From NCBI GenBank assembly GCA_016712745.1, contig JADJQN010000001.1:434001-498000 (forward strand): DNA of 64,000 bases, in the 5' to 3' direction. Positions 36,011 through 44,706 of this stretch are shown here, in pieces. Position 1 is the first letter of the stretch; the number at the start of each line of letters is the position of its first letter. The position numbers and the translations under genes were made by a program. This stretch comes from Sandaracinaceae bacterium (GTDB lineage: Bacteria > Myxococcota_A > Polyangia > Polyangiales > JADJQN01). The notes below the pieces were generated by a model. It had not been told where the DNA came from, did not search any database, and worked only from the letters and a program-made list of their open reading frames with translations.

Positions 36011-39000
36011 TTGCAACTCTCCCCCTTTCTCGCGTTCTTCCTGTCTGGCGCGAGCAGTTTGATCTTCGAGTCCATCTGGACTCGCATGTTGCATCACGTT
36101 TTCGGCTCAACCGCCGTCGCGATGAGCACCGTACTCAGTGTGTTTATGGCTGGCCTTGGCCTCGGCGCTTGGCTCTTCGGTCGCTACGCCGACCGCATCA
36201 AGCATCCGCTAATCACCTACGCGCTGGCCGAGATCATGGTTGGGTTGTGTGGCCTCATCGTTCCGTATCTCGTCGCATCGGACGGATGGCTCGCCGGATT
36301 GAATGGCTGGATGCGCGCGACGTGGGGCTCTGAATCCACGCTCTTTGCAATCGCGCGCTTCATTGCCGTTGTTCCGATTCTGATCGTGCCGACTACGCTG
36401 ATGGGCGCGACCCTTCCCTTGCTCGCGCGTCACTTCGTTGAAGTGGCCTCCGATGCAAAGGCCGCAAGCGCACGCATCGGTACCCTCTATTCGATCAACA
36501 CGTTCGGCGCGGTCGGCGGTGTCTTCTTCTCCGGCTTCATCTTGCTCCCGAACATCGGTCTCACTCTCACCAATCTCACAGCCGTTCTGATCAACGTAAG
36601 CCTAGGCACGTTGATTTTGATCTTCCGCAAACAGCTTCTGGGCGACGCGTGGAAACCTGGCGACGCGCTCTCGTTTCTCCCCAGCAAGGTTGTGAAGACC
36701 GAGGCGCATGCCGACGAAGCGCCCATGCCCGCCGTCCAAGCGGTTGACCCTCTTTCGGAGACATACACCGATCCGATCCCACCGATTGCGCGCAAGCTCG
36801 CTTTCGTAGCGTTTGGCGCTTCTGGCGCAGCAGCGCTTTGCGGCGAAGTCGTGTGGACACGCGCTCTCGCCAGCGTCATCGGCTCTTCCATCTATTCGTT
36901 CACGCTCATTTTGATGACCTTCCTCATCGGCATCGCCGGGGGAAGCGCTTACACCTCATCCGTTGCTCAGGGAGGCCGGCGTGCGCTGTACACCGTTGCC
37001 GTTATGGCGGCGGTTCTCGTCTTCATCGCCAACGCACCGGCCGCCGTCGGCGCGCGCGACGGCACCACCACGTACACGTTGTTCGTCGTGGGCGGACTTG
37101 CGCTCATCGCCGCGGTCTTGTTCTTTTCAGTCTTGGCCACGCGTTCGTCGGGGGAGTTTGCCAAACAGCTAACCCCGCAAGAAACGACGCTTTGGGCTAT
37201 CGCGCTGCTCGCCGTGCCATGCATCTCTGCCGCGATTCACTCTCACTACGCCGGGCCGCTCTCGAAGATCATTTGCTCGGTCGTTTCAGCAATCTGCCTC
37301 TTCTTGGCGATCACCCTTGCCGTTCGCCGCAGCCTAGTGCTTTTGCTCGCGCTGATTCAGCTGCTGATCGCAGCCTGCACCTTCGTCAACTACATCTGGG
37401 CAGATGAGATTCCGCTAGGCTTTGCGTCGCTGGTCGCGAGCATGGACCGCGATGCGCTTGCTGACCACGTGGGCCGCGTGCAGTTCTTCATGTTCTTCAC
37501 CGCAGGCCTCTGCACTCTGCCGGCATGTCTGGGCATGGGCGCGATGTTCCCCGTCACGATTCGCGTGTGGACCTCGGGCGGGGCAAACATCGGCCGCGAC
37601 GTGAGCACTGTGTATACGGCGAACACGGTGGGTTCGATCGTCGGTGCGTGGTTGCCGGGTTTCATTCTCTTGCCGTGGATCGGCATGGAGCGAACGCTGC
37701 TCATCGGGATCGCACTCAACATGCTTCTCGCGTTGATGATGTTAATCGCAACAGCAGCAGATCCTCCGAAGACCCAGAGTGCACTTGCGAGCGAAGCAGG
37801 ACCCGACGCTGCCCCTTCTTCGACGGACGCAAAGGATTCGGCGCACGAAAAGAAGCCGCCAACACGCGAGCTTCCCATTTGGCAGGCGGCCACGATCTAT
37901 GTGCTCGCGCCGCTCATCCCCGCACTAGGCGCGCTCGGCTTTCTCGGCGCGTGGCGTCCCAACTCCTATCTAAGTTGGAACCTCTCGCAGATGACCCTCG
38001 GGGTGTTTCGCGTGTCGATCGCGAAGGACGTCTTGAATCCGGAGACATGGGGCGAACCGGACCTGGTTTTCTATCATGATGGCTTGTCGACGACAGTCTC
38101 CGTGGAGCGTTGGGGACATCACTACGCGCTCAAGAACAACGGCAAAGTCGACGCATCCAACGGCGACGATATTCCGACGCAGGTCATGGTCGGCGGCTAC
38201 CCGCTCTTGATGCATCAGAACGGTCCACAGAATCTCGACGTGGCCATCATTGGCTTCGGTTCGGGCATGACCGTGGGCACCACGCTCAAATTTCCGGTTC
38301 GCTCGGTGCAAGTGATTGAGCTTGAACGCTCGATTCCCGATGCGTCGCGGTATTTCCAAGACGTCAACGGACTTGACTATCCGCTTGCGGCCTTTCCCTT
38401 CGTACGCATGCCGCGGCTCGACGTGATTAACGACGACGGGCGCAATTACCTTGCGGCAACAAATCGTAGCTACGACATCATCATGAGCGAGCCGTCGAAT
38501 CCGTGGATCACGGGCGTGTCCGACTTGTTCACGGTGGATCACTTCCACATCGCCAAGCAGCGCTTGCGTCCGGGAGGCATCTATTGTCAGTGGGTGCAGC
38601 TCTATGAGCTCAGCCCCGAGAACATCAAGACCATCTACCGCACAATCGCGTCGCAGTTCCGCTATGCGGTCGTATTCGCTGCAGAGAACATGTCCAGCGA
38701 TACGGTGGTGCTCGGTTCAGATTCCCCGCTTCCGCTGGATTTGCGGCGAATTCAACGGGCGTACGATATGCCCGGCATCGCGGCCGAGATGGAACGCGCT
38801 CATATCCATTCGCCGTTTGATGTCTTCTCGCGCGTGCTCTTGGCGAGTCGTGAAGAAATTTTGGACTACACGCAGCTCGAATACCACCGCGTGCATGACG
38901 AATGGGTGCCCGATCCCGCATCGTCCAACGGCGGAGAGTGTCCGCCGGGAATGTGTCGCCGTGAACCTGCGCCACTCAATACCGACGACAACGCACTCAT

Positions 39001-39796
39001 CGAGTTCGCGGCGCCGAAGGATCTCATTGGCTTCATGCGCTACGAGGGATACCTCAGCAATATCTATTCGCCCGAATGGCCCTACGCGCAGTTGGCGACA
39101 ACGGTGCGCGGTTTCGGCTACGGCGAAGAAGCTGCTCGCAACTACGCCGAGCAGGCGATGTCGCTCATCGCGAGCGGACGCAAGACAGAGGCAGCGCAGT
39201 TCCTTCAGCGCTCGCAGCAAGCGGGTCGTGTGCGCGAAACAGCGGTCGCTCTCGAGACGCTGGCAATGCTGATGTCCGATCAGCGCGAGCCACGCATTGC
39301 TATCGAGCCGCCGATCCCCGGACCGCAGATGGACGCGCGCACAGCGGAGCGATTGACCACGGGCTTCGATGCCGTGCGTCGCTCCGTGGATGCGAATGCG
39401 TATCCTGCCGCGCTCGAGGCGATGGAAGAAATTCCCGCACCGATCCGACTGCACAGTGGACCCTCGCTGCGTTTCTTGTACGGCTATTTGCTCTACAAGG
39501 GAGCGGGTGGCGAGACCCAACAGTATCGCAACTCGATCGAGCAGCTCGAGGAGCTCGTGCGCACGGACGTTGACTACGTCGTCACGCATCCGGAGATCTA
39601 TTATTTCCTCGCGCGCGCTCATGATGCGGAGTTCAACTACGAGCAGGCGCTAACCAATATGCGGCTGTACGTGGAGCTGCGGGTCGTGCCCCGGACACCA
39701 ACTGGCGTGGCTGTTGCTTCGCCGGATCCGAGTCCGAGTCCGAGTCCGAGTCCGAGTCCGAGTCCGAGTCCGAGTCCGAGTCCGTCGCGTAACTAG
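36011..39796 (+). CDS. Polytopic membrane protein fused to spermidine synthase-like domain and TPR tail
   Basis: I place the start at the TTG at 36011, which has GGAG six bases upstream; a GTG at 35960 lies before the promoter. About 1261 residues. The N-terminal half (about 1-660) has roughly 14 membrane helices in two blocks, with SGASSLIFESIWTRMLHH and CGEVVWTRALASVIGSS repeating the same motif, split by a cytoplasmic loop (about 205-275). A spermidine synthase-like Rossmann domain (about 720-900) shows IIGFGSGMTVG, VIELERS, INDDGRNYL and IMSEPSNPW. A TPR-like C-terminal region follows (about 1010-1240). Such fusions are widespread but uncharacterised; the membrane part resembles transporters. 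It ends with a Pro-Ser run. Confidence 0.88.
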   Translation: MQLSPFLAFFLSGASSLIFESIWTRMLHHVFGSTAVAMSTVLSVFMAGLGLGAWLFGRYADRIKHPLITYALAEIMVGLCGLIVPYLVASDGWLAGLNGWMRATWGSESTLFAIARFIAVVPILIVPTTLMGATLPLLARHFVEVASDAKAASARIGTLYSINTFGAVGGVFFSGFILLPNIGLTLTNLTAVLINVSLGTLILIFRKQLLGDAWKPGDALSFLPSKVVKTEAHADEAPMPAVQAVDPLSETYTDPIPPIARKLAFVAFGASGAAALCGEVVWTRALASVIGSSIYSFTLILMTFLIGIAGGSAYTSSVAQGGRRALYTVAVMAAVLVFIANAPAAVGARDGTTTYTLFVVGGLALIAAVLFFSVLATRSSGEFAKQLTPQETTLWAIALLAVPCISAAIHSHYAGPLSKIICSVVSAICLFLAITLAVRRSLVLLLALIQLLIAACTFVNYIWADEIPLGFASLVASMDRDALADHVGRVQFFMFFTAGLCTLPACLGMGAMFPVTIRVWTSGGANIGRDVSTVYTANTVGSIVGAWLPGFILLPWIGMERTLLIGIALNMLLALMMLIATAADPPKTQSALASEAGPDAAPSSTDAKDSAHEKKPPTRELPIWQAATIYVLAPLIPALGALGFLGAWRPNSYLSWNLSQMTLGVFRVSIAKDVLNPETWGEPDLVFYHDGLSTTVSVERWGHHYALKNNGKVDASNGDDIPTQVMVGGYPLLMHQNGPQNLDVAIIGFGSGMTVGTTLKFPVRSVQVIELERSIPDASRYFQDVNGLDYPLAAFPFVRMPRLDVINDDGRNYLAATNRSYDIIMSEPSNPWITGVSDLFTVDHFHIAKQRLRPGGIYCQWVQLYELSPENIKTIYRTIASQFRYAVVFAAENMSSDTVVLGSDSPLPLDLRRIQRAYDMPGIAAEMERAHIHSPFDVFSRVLLASREEILDYTQLEYHRVHDEWVPDPASSNGGECPPGMCRREPAPLNTDDNALIEFAAPKDLIGFMRYEGYLSNIYSPEWPYAQLATTVRGFGYGEEAARNYAEQAMSLIASGRKTEAAQFLQRSQQAGRVRETAVALETLAMLMSDQREPRIAIEPPIPGPQMDARTAERLTTGFDAVRRSVDANAYPAALEAMEEIPAPIRLHSGPSLRFLYGYLLYKGAGGETQQYRNSIEQLEELVRTDVDYVVTHPEIYYFLARAHDAEFNYEQALTNMRLYVELRVVPRTPTGVAVASPDPSPSPSPSPSPSPSPSPSPSRN
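39728..39784 (+). repeat. Hexanucleotide tandem repeat CCGAGT (9 copies plus CCG)
   Basis: Nine perfect CCGAGT units and a final CCG encode a Pro-Ser tract just before the stop of the membrane fusion gene. Six-base units preserve the frame when copies are gained or lost. Perfect repetition suggests recent slippage. Confidence 0.95.
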
Positions 39797-40015
39797 GCGG
39801 CACAGTGTGCGTATATCCGGCAACGTGCGTAGCCGGGTGCGCACTGAAAACGTGGCCCCGCGAAGCCACCTACGCAGTTTTCGATGGCCGGCCGCCCTGG
39901 TCAAGAATGGCATTGCTGCGTAATTACATGCATTTGTCTGGGGGCGTCGCGATCGCTTTGCCCCTGGCATACATGGTGCTTTTACACGGCTGACGCAGTT
40001 CGGAGCCAACGCGAC

Positions 40016-40222
40016 ATGAAAGAAACCATGACCCCCACGAAGACCCCAACCTCGGCATCGGCGCACCAACGTGCGTTGAAGATTCTCGCGAAGTCCGTCT
40101 ATCGTGAGCTCAAGTCGAGCGGATACGAGCGCCGCGACATGATCGCCTTCACTACCGAGCTTTTGGACCTCGTTACGAACGAGATGAAGGCCGACAGCGA
40201 AGCGACTGAAAACGCCGCCTGA
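40016..40222 (+). CDS. Small helical protein (68 aa) upstream of gapA
   Basis: Starting at 40016, the 68-residue protein has a Thr/Pro/Ser-rich N-terminus then a helical region with ALKILAKSVYRELKSSGYER and FTTELLDLVTNEMKAD. GGAG lies ten bases before the ATG; an ATG at 40028 is also possible. No known family. A strong terminator follows at once, so it is transcribed as a unit of its own. The 219 bases before it contain no other gene; a possible stem (GTGGC with GCCAC inside GAAAAC with GTTTTC, about 39847-39880) and TATATC at 39812-39817 may belong to its promoter and leader. Confidence 0.7.
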   Translation: MKETMTPTKTPTSASAHQRALKILAKSVYRELKSSGYERRDMIAFTTELLDLVTNEMKADSEATENAA

Positions 40223-40236
40223 ATCAGCCTCTCGTC

Positions 40237-40283
40237 AAGCCTCGCTAAGGACCCGAAATCGTTGGGCATAGCGAGGCTTTTTT
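40237..40283 (+). terminator. Rho-independent terminator
   Basis: AAGCCTCGCTA (40237-40247) pairs perfectly with TAGCGAGGCTT (40269-40279) and is followed by a run of six T (40278-40283). The loop is 21 bases. It separates the 68-residue gene from the gapA operon. Confidence 0.9.
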
Positions 40284-40373
40284 GCGTCCGCCATCGTCCT
40301 TGACCGCACCCCCTCCCGCAGCTAGATTCCGCCTCCTTTTCAGGCGCATTACGCGCATTCGGAGGCTCCTTCC

Positions 40374-41384
40374 ATGGCAACGAAAATCGCGATCAACGGA
40401 TTTGGTCGCATCGGTCGATGTGTCGCTCGCCAACTCTTCGCGAGCAAAGACCACGACCTTGAGCTCGTTGCCATCAATGATCTGACGAGCGCTGATGTGC
40501 TCGCGCACCTGATGCAGTTCGACTCTGTACATCGCACCTACGCGCACGAAGTCACGGCCAGCGATGGGGCGCTTAGCATCGGTGGCAAGCGGGTCCCCGT
40601 GCTCGCGGAAAAGGATCCGACGAAGCTTCCGTGGAAAGACCTTGGCGTCGACATCGTGCTCGAGTGCACGGGCATCTTCCGCGATCACGCGGGATGCACA
40701 AAGCATCTCGAGGCTGGCGCCAAGCGCGTCATCATCAGTGCGCCTGGCGAGAAGGACATCGACGGCACTTTTTGCGTTGGCATCAACACCAACACGCTCG
40801 ACCTGAAGAAGCACGTGATTGTCTCGAACGCCTCGTGCACCACCAACTGCTTGGCGCCCGTCGCGAAAGTCATTCACGAGTCTTTCGGTATTCTAAAGGG
40901 GCACATGGTCACCGTGCACTCCTACACGAACGATCAACGCATTCTTGATCTTCCCCACAAGGATTTGCGCCGTTCGCGCGCTGCGGCCTTGTCGATGATC
41001 CCCACGACGACGGGCGCTGCGAAGGCGATCGGCCTCGTCATTCCAGACCTGAAGGGCAAGTTGGACGGCACATCGATTCGCGTGCCGACGCCGGACGTTT
41101 CAATCACGTGTATGACCGCCGTTGTCAGCAAGCAGACCTCGCGTGACGAGGTGAACGCGGCGCTGAAGGCTGCCTCGGAAGGCGCGCTAAAGGGCATTTT
41201 GGGCTTTGAGACCCGTCCGTTGGTGTCGAGCGACTTTATCGGCGACGTCCGCTCCTCGATTGTCGACGCCGCTCAAACCCAAGTCGTCGGCGGCGATTTG
41301 CTCGAAGTGCAGAGCTGGTACGACAACGAATGGGGCTTCTCCGCCCGGATGATCGATCTCGCTAAGTTGATGGCGAAGGGATGA
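40374..41384 (+). CDS. gapA: Glyceraldehyde-3-phosphate dehydrogenase, type I
   Basis: GAPDH converts glyceraldehyde 3-phosphate, NAD and phosphate to 1,3-bisphosphoglycerate. The 336-residue protein has the N-terminal NAD motif INGFGRIGR, the catalytic stretch NASCTTNCLAPV with Cys155, the helical HSYTNDQR segment, and SWYDNEWGFSARM at the end. An aspartate-like AINDLTSADVL after strand 2 favours NAD over NADP. First gene of the gapA-pgk-tpiA-secG operon after a terminator; its stop overlaps pgk by four bases. Confidence 0.98.
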   Translation: MATKIAINGFGRIGRCVARQLFASKDHDLELVAINDLTSADVLAHLMQFDSVHRTYAHEVTASDGALSIGGKRVPVLAEKDPTKLPWKDLGVDIVLECTGIFRDHAGCTKHLEAGAKRVIISAPGEKDIDGTFCVGINTNTLDLKKHVIVSNASCTTNCLAPVAKVIHESFGILKGHMVTVHSYTNDQRILDLPHKDLRRSRAAALSMIPTTTGAAKAIGLVIPDLKGKLDGTSIRVPTPDVSITCMTAVVSKQTSRDEVNAALKAASEGALKGILGFETRPLVSSDFIGDVRSSIVDAAQTQVVGGDLLEVQSWYDNEWGFSARMIDLAKLMAKG

Positions 41385-42568
41385 CCATGGACGGCATTCG
41401 CTCCATCGCGGAGCTCCCGATCGAAGGCCGGCGCGTCTTCATTCGCGTCGACTTCAACGTGCCTTTGCATGGGTCGAAGATTACGGACGACACGCGAATC
41501 GTAGCAGCGCTGCCGACTATCAAGCACGCATTGGAGCGCGGGGCGCGAGTCGTACTCGCCTCGCACTTAGGGCGTCCCAAAGGCGCACCGGATTCAAAGT
41601 ATAGCCTCGAGCCCGCGGGCGCACTGTTGGCTGAGCTTCTTGGTAAGGAAGTCGTGCTGGCCGACGATTGCATCGGCGATGGCGCGCGCAAGGTCGTGAC
41701 TGATCTGCGTGAAGGTCAGATCGCGATGCTTGAGAACCTTCGCTTTCATGAAGAGGAAGAGAAGAACGACGAAGCCTTTGCGAAGGAGCTCGCGAAGCTT
41801 TGCGACGTCTACGTCAACGATGCGTTCGGCGCAGCCCATCGTGCGCACGCTTCGGTAAGCGCCCTGCCCCATTTGATCACCGATCGGGGCGCCGGCTTCC
41901 TGATGCAGAAGGAACTCAAGGCGCTCGGACGCTTTAGCGGCGAAGTAGAAAAGCCGTTCGTGCTTGTTCTTGGCGGCGCGAAGGTCTCCGACAAAATCGG
42001 TGTTATCGAAGCCATGCTCAACAAGGTATCGACGATTCTCATCGGCGGCGCGATGGCCAACACCTTCCTCGCTGCGCGCGGCGTGTCCGTCGGCAAGAGC
42101 AAAATCGAGGATGACAAGCTCTCGCTGGCGCGAAGCCTCCTGAACACCGCTAAGTCGCACAACGTATCGCTTGTCCTTCCGACGGATGTCGTGGTGGCTG
42201 AAAGCCTTGATTCAGTGGCGGGCGAGGTTGTGGCTATCGATGCCATTGGCGCTGATCAGATGGCGCTAGACATCGGCCCAGCAACCGTGGCGACGTTCAC
42301 CGAAGCGCTCTCTCGCGCGCGCAGCGTGTTGTGGAACGGACCGATGGGGCTCTTCGAGAAGCCCGCGTTTGCAGCAGGCACCTTAGGCGTTGCGAAGGCC
42401 ATTGCTGCCGCGCCAGGGTTCACGGTCGTTGGGGGCGGTGACAGCGTGGCAGCTGTGCAAGATGCCAAACTCGCCGACGAGTTTGATCACGTCTCGACCG
42501 GTGGCGGGGCGTCGCTCGAATTCCTCGAAGGCAAGAAGCTGCCCGGAGTGATGAGTCTCATCTCATGA
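41381..42568 (+). CDS. pgk: Phosphoglycerate kinase
   Basis: Pgk transfers phosphate from 1,3-bisphosphoglycerate to ADP. The 395-residue protein has RVFIRVDFNVPLHGSKITD, HLGRPKG, the LENLRFHEEEEKND stretch and FVLVLGGAKVSDKIGVI, and ends with VGGGDSVAAV and TGGGASLEFLEGKKLPG. The ATG overlaps the gapA stop; a second ATG two codons later is possible. A four-base overlap also joins it to tpiA. Confidence 0.98.
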   Translation: MTMDGIRSIAELPIEGRRVFIRVDFNVPLHGSKITDDTRIVAALPTIKHALERGARVVLASHLGRPKGAPDSKYSLEPAGALLAELLGKEVVLADDCIGDGARKVVTDLREGQIAMLENLRFHEEEEKNDEAFAKELAKLCDVYVNDAFGAAHRAHASVSALPHLITDRGAGFLMQKELKALGRFSGEVEKPFVLVLGGAKVSDKIGVIEAMLNKVSTILIGGAMANTFLAARGVSVGKSKIEDDKLSLARSLLNTAKSHNVSLVLPTDVVVAESLDSVAGEVVAIDAIGADQMALDIGPATVATFTEALSRARSVLWNGPMGLFEKPAFAAGTLGVAKAIAAAPGFTVVGGGDSVAAVQDAKLADEFDHVSTGGGASLEFLEGKKLPGVMSLIS

Positions 42569-43329
42569 ACGTGAAGCTTCGCAAGCCCCTCATCGCGGGC
42601 AACTGGAAGATGTACAAGACGGCGCGCGAGGCTGCGGAGCTTGTCGCTGCATTGATTGAGCGCGGCGCAGAAAAGCACGGCGCGGAAGTTGTCATCGCGC
42701 CGCCGTTCACGCTTATCGCGCCTGTCCTCGCTGCGATGGGTGGTTCGCGGATCGGCCTTGCGGCGCAGAACTGCCATTTCGAGAAGCAGGGCGCGTTCAC
42801 CGGCGAGGTGAGCGCGGAGCAAGTGCGCGAAGCGGGCTGCACGTACTGCATCGTCGGCCACTCCGAGCGCCGGCAGCTCTTTGGAGAGACGAGCGAGATT
42901 GTCGGCAAGAAGGCCAAGGCTCTTCTCTCCGAGGCCGTGCATCCGATTGTCTGCGTTGGCGAAACGCTTGCCGAACGCGAAAGCGGCTCGACACTCAAGG
43001 TCGTGATCGCCCAGCTCGACGCAGCCCTGGTCTCGTTTGGTGCGTCCGACATCGCCAAAGTGGTCGTGGCCTACGAGCCAGTTTGGGCCATCGGCACGGG
43101 TCGTACCGCGAGCCCGAAAGACGCCCAGGATGTGCACGCGGTCATCCGCGCGCGCTTGTTGCAGATGTTTCCGACAACGGCCGACACGGTGCGCGTCCTC
43201 TATGGCGGCAGCGTGAAACCCGACAATGCGAAGGCGCTTCTCGCGGAGCGCGATATCGATGGGGCCCTGGTTGGAGGCGCTTCCCTTGATGCAGGCTCGT
43301 TCATTTCCATTATTGAGGCGACGGGCTAA
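42565..43329 (+). CDS. tpiA: Triosephosphate isomerase
   Basis: TpiA interconverts dihydroxyacetone phosphate and glyceraldehyde 3-phosphate. The 254-residue protein has GNWKMYKT (active Lys), VGHSERRQLFGE (active His), the catalytic glutamate in VVAYEPVWAIGTGRTA, and the phosphate loop LYGGSVKPDNA and DGALVGGASL. Length is normal. It overlaps pgk by four bases, and secG follows after 33 bases. Confidence 0.98.
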   Translation: MNVKLRKPLIAGNWKMYKTAREAAELVAALIERGAEKHGAEVVIAPPFTLIAPVLAAMGGSRIGLAAQNCHFEKQGAFTGEVSAEQVREAGCTYCIVGHSERRQLFGETSEIVGKKAKALLSEAVHPIVCVGETLAERESGSTLKVVIAQLDAALVSFGASDIAKVVVAYEPVWAIGTGRTASPKDAQDVHAVIRARLLQMFPTTADTVRVLYGGSVKPDNAKALLAERDIDGALVGGASLDAGSFISIIEATG

Positions 43330-43362
43330 GCTCCGCCGCTCTTTGTCGATAGGTACCCAAAC

Positions 43363-44034
43363 ATGTTTGCGTTTCTCTCAGTCATCTACGTCTTGGTCTG
43401 CCTCTTCTTGATCCTCGTCGTGCTCTTGCAAGCAGGCAAAGGTGGCGGCATGGGTGCAGCGTTCGGAGGCGGAAGCTCACAGACGGTATTCGGCGGAGCC
43501 GGTGCCGGAAACTTCCTCACGCGACTCACCTGGATCAGCGCCGTCTTGTTCATGCTGCTCTCCGGAACGCTGGCGTACATGTCGACGAGCAGTGACGCGG
43601 CTCTCCGCCGTGCGCACGAGCAGTCCGAGGAACGTCGTCGCGCACGCGACATCAGCCACACCAAGGCGCCGACCAAAGCCGGCGGTATGTCCGAAGAAGG
43701 CGCAGCAGGCGCGACGCCCGCCGCGACGCCAACTCCGGCTCCGGCGCCAGCACCCACGGGCGACCCGCAAGCGATCATTGAGAACACCGCCGCGCCTGGC
43801 GCAACGCCCCAAGCTGTAATCCAGAACACGCAAGGCGGCGCAGCGGGAACGGCACCGCAGGCGATCATCGAGAACACGCAAGGACGTCCCGCTCCCGGCG
43901 CGACCCCCCAAGCGATCATCGAGAACACTCAGGCTGCTCGTCGCAGAGCTCCTGCGCCCGCGGCGGCTTCGCCCGCTCCGGCAGCTCCGGCGCCCGCACC
44001 GGCGGCGGCGCCTGCTGCGCCGACAGCTCCCTAA
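43363..44034 (+). CDS. secG: Preprotein translocase subunit SecG with long repeat tail
   Basis: SecG assists SecYEG protein export across the inner membrane. Residues 1-75 are a normal SecG: two helices flanking LLQAGKGGGMGAAFGGGSSQ and VFGGAGAGNFLTRLTW. The usual protein is about 75-110 residues, whereas this one has 223. Residues about 85-223 form a charged then Ala/Pro-rich tail with four P-Q-A-I-I-E-N-T-like motifs. The tail would lie on the periplasmic or cytoplasmic side according to SecG topology. The gapA-pgk-tpiA-secG order is common in bacteria. Confidence 0.93.
   Translation: MFAFLSVIYVLVCLFLILVVLLQAGKGGGMGAAFGGGSSQTVFGGAGAGNFLTRLTWISAVLFMLLSGTLAYMSTSSDAALRRAHEQSEERRRARDISHTKAPTKAGGMSEEGAAGATPAATPTPAPAPAPTGDPQAIIENTAAPGATPQAVIQNTQGGAAGTAPQAIIENTQGRPAPGATPQAIIENTQAARRRAPAPAAASPAPAAPAPAPAAAPAAPTAP
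43765..43929 (+). repeat. Four PQAIIENT-type repeats in the SecG tail
   Basis: Units encoding P-Q-A-[IV]-I-[EQ]-N-T start at 43765, 43807, 43855 and 43906, spaced 42, 48 and 51 bases. They are joined by Ala/Gly/Pro-Thr linkers. Codon differences between units show that the protein sequence, not just the DNA, is kept. Confidence 0.9.
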
Positions 44035-44055
44035 CGCGCCCCTCGCGAGACGCGC

Positions 44056-44694
44056 GTGGACCATCGAGCACCTAAGCCATCGCCCGCGTTTCGGCGGTGG
44101 CTTTTGATTGGGATGATAGCGGTCGCCGCGCTGGGTTTTTCGCTCTTCGTTTATGCCGGCCATCCTGAGGTCCCGCCGCGCGGTGAGCTTGCGGCGCGGG
44201 AAACCGCTGCGTGGCTTCACGTCGTAGCGCGCGATGCGCAGCCTGGATACTGGATCGTGGTGCGCGGCACCCATCCCGGCGATCAAGTCGTTGCCGCCGC
44301 CAGTGCGGCGCGCCTCACGCACGCGGTGATGCTGGATACCGAGCGGCAGGAAGTAGTTGAAGCCACTGGAGCAGGCGTGCACATCTCGACGCTCTGTTCA
44401 CTTCTCGATGAGTCCGTGCGTATGCAGCTCGTGCGGCCTCGTGGCTATACCCTCGACAAAGGCCGAGCCGCAATGACGCGTGCGCGCTCACACGTGGGGT
44501 CGCGGTATGACTGGCTTGGCACGGTCGGCGTTCAGAATGATTCCGCCTACTACTGCACAGAGCTCTGCGCGGACGCATATCACGCGCGCGAGGATGGCTG
44601 GATGCCGCGAATGGTGCTTCATCCCGAGCAGCTCGCGCGCTATGGCGATGTGGTTTTTGATTCGGGCATGCGCGCATCACGCCATTTGCGCTAG
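44056..44694 (+). CDS. YiiX/YebB-like permuted papain-fold hydrolase
   Basis: The 212-residue protein uses a GTG start, has one membrane helix (about 15-34) and then a domain with the permuted NlpC/P60 order: GYWIVVRGTHPGDQV, LTHAVMLDTERQEVVEA (catalytic His) and YYCTELCADAY (catalytic Cys). Such enzymes act on amide or ester bonds in the cell wall or lipids; the substrate is unknown. It follows secG by 21 bases and is the fifth gene of the operon, with the histidine phosphatase after it. Confidence 0.85.
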   Translation: MDHRAPKPSPAFRRWLLIGMIAVAALGFSLFVYAGHPEVPPRGELAARETAAWLHVVARDAQPGYWIVVRGTHPGDQVVAAASAARLTHAVMLDTERQEVVEATGAGVHISTLCSLLDESVRMQLVRPRGYTLDKGRAAMTRARSHVGSRYDWLGTVGVQNDSAYYCTELCADAYHAREDGWMPRMVLHPEQLARYGDVVFDSGMRASRHLR

Positions 44695-44706
44695 GGTTCG
44701 CGTCCT

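Noticed and set aside
39728..39784. CRISPR-like repeat
   Set aside because: Six-base units without spacers inside a coding frame are a simple tandem repeat, not a CRISPR array.
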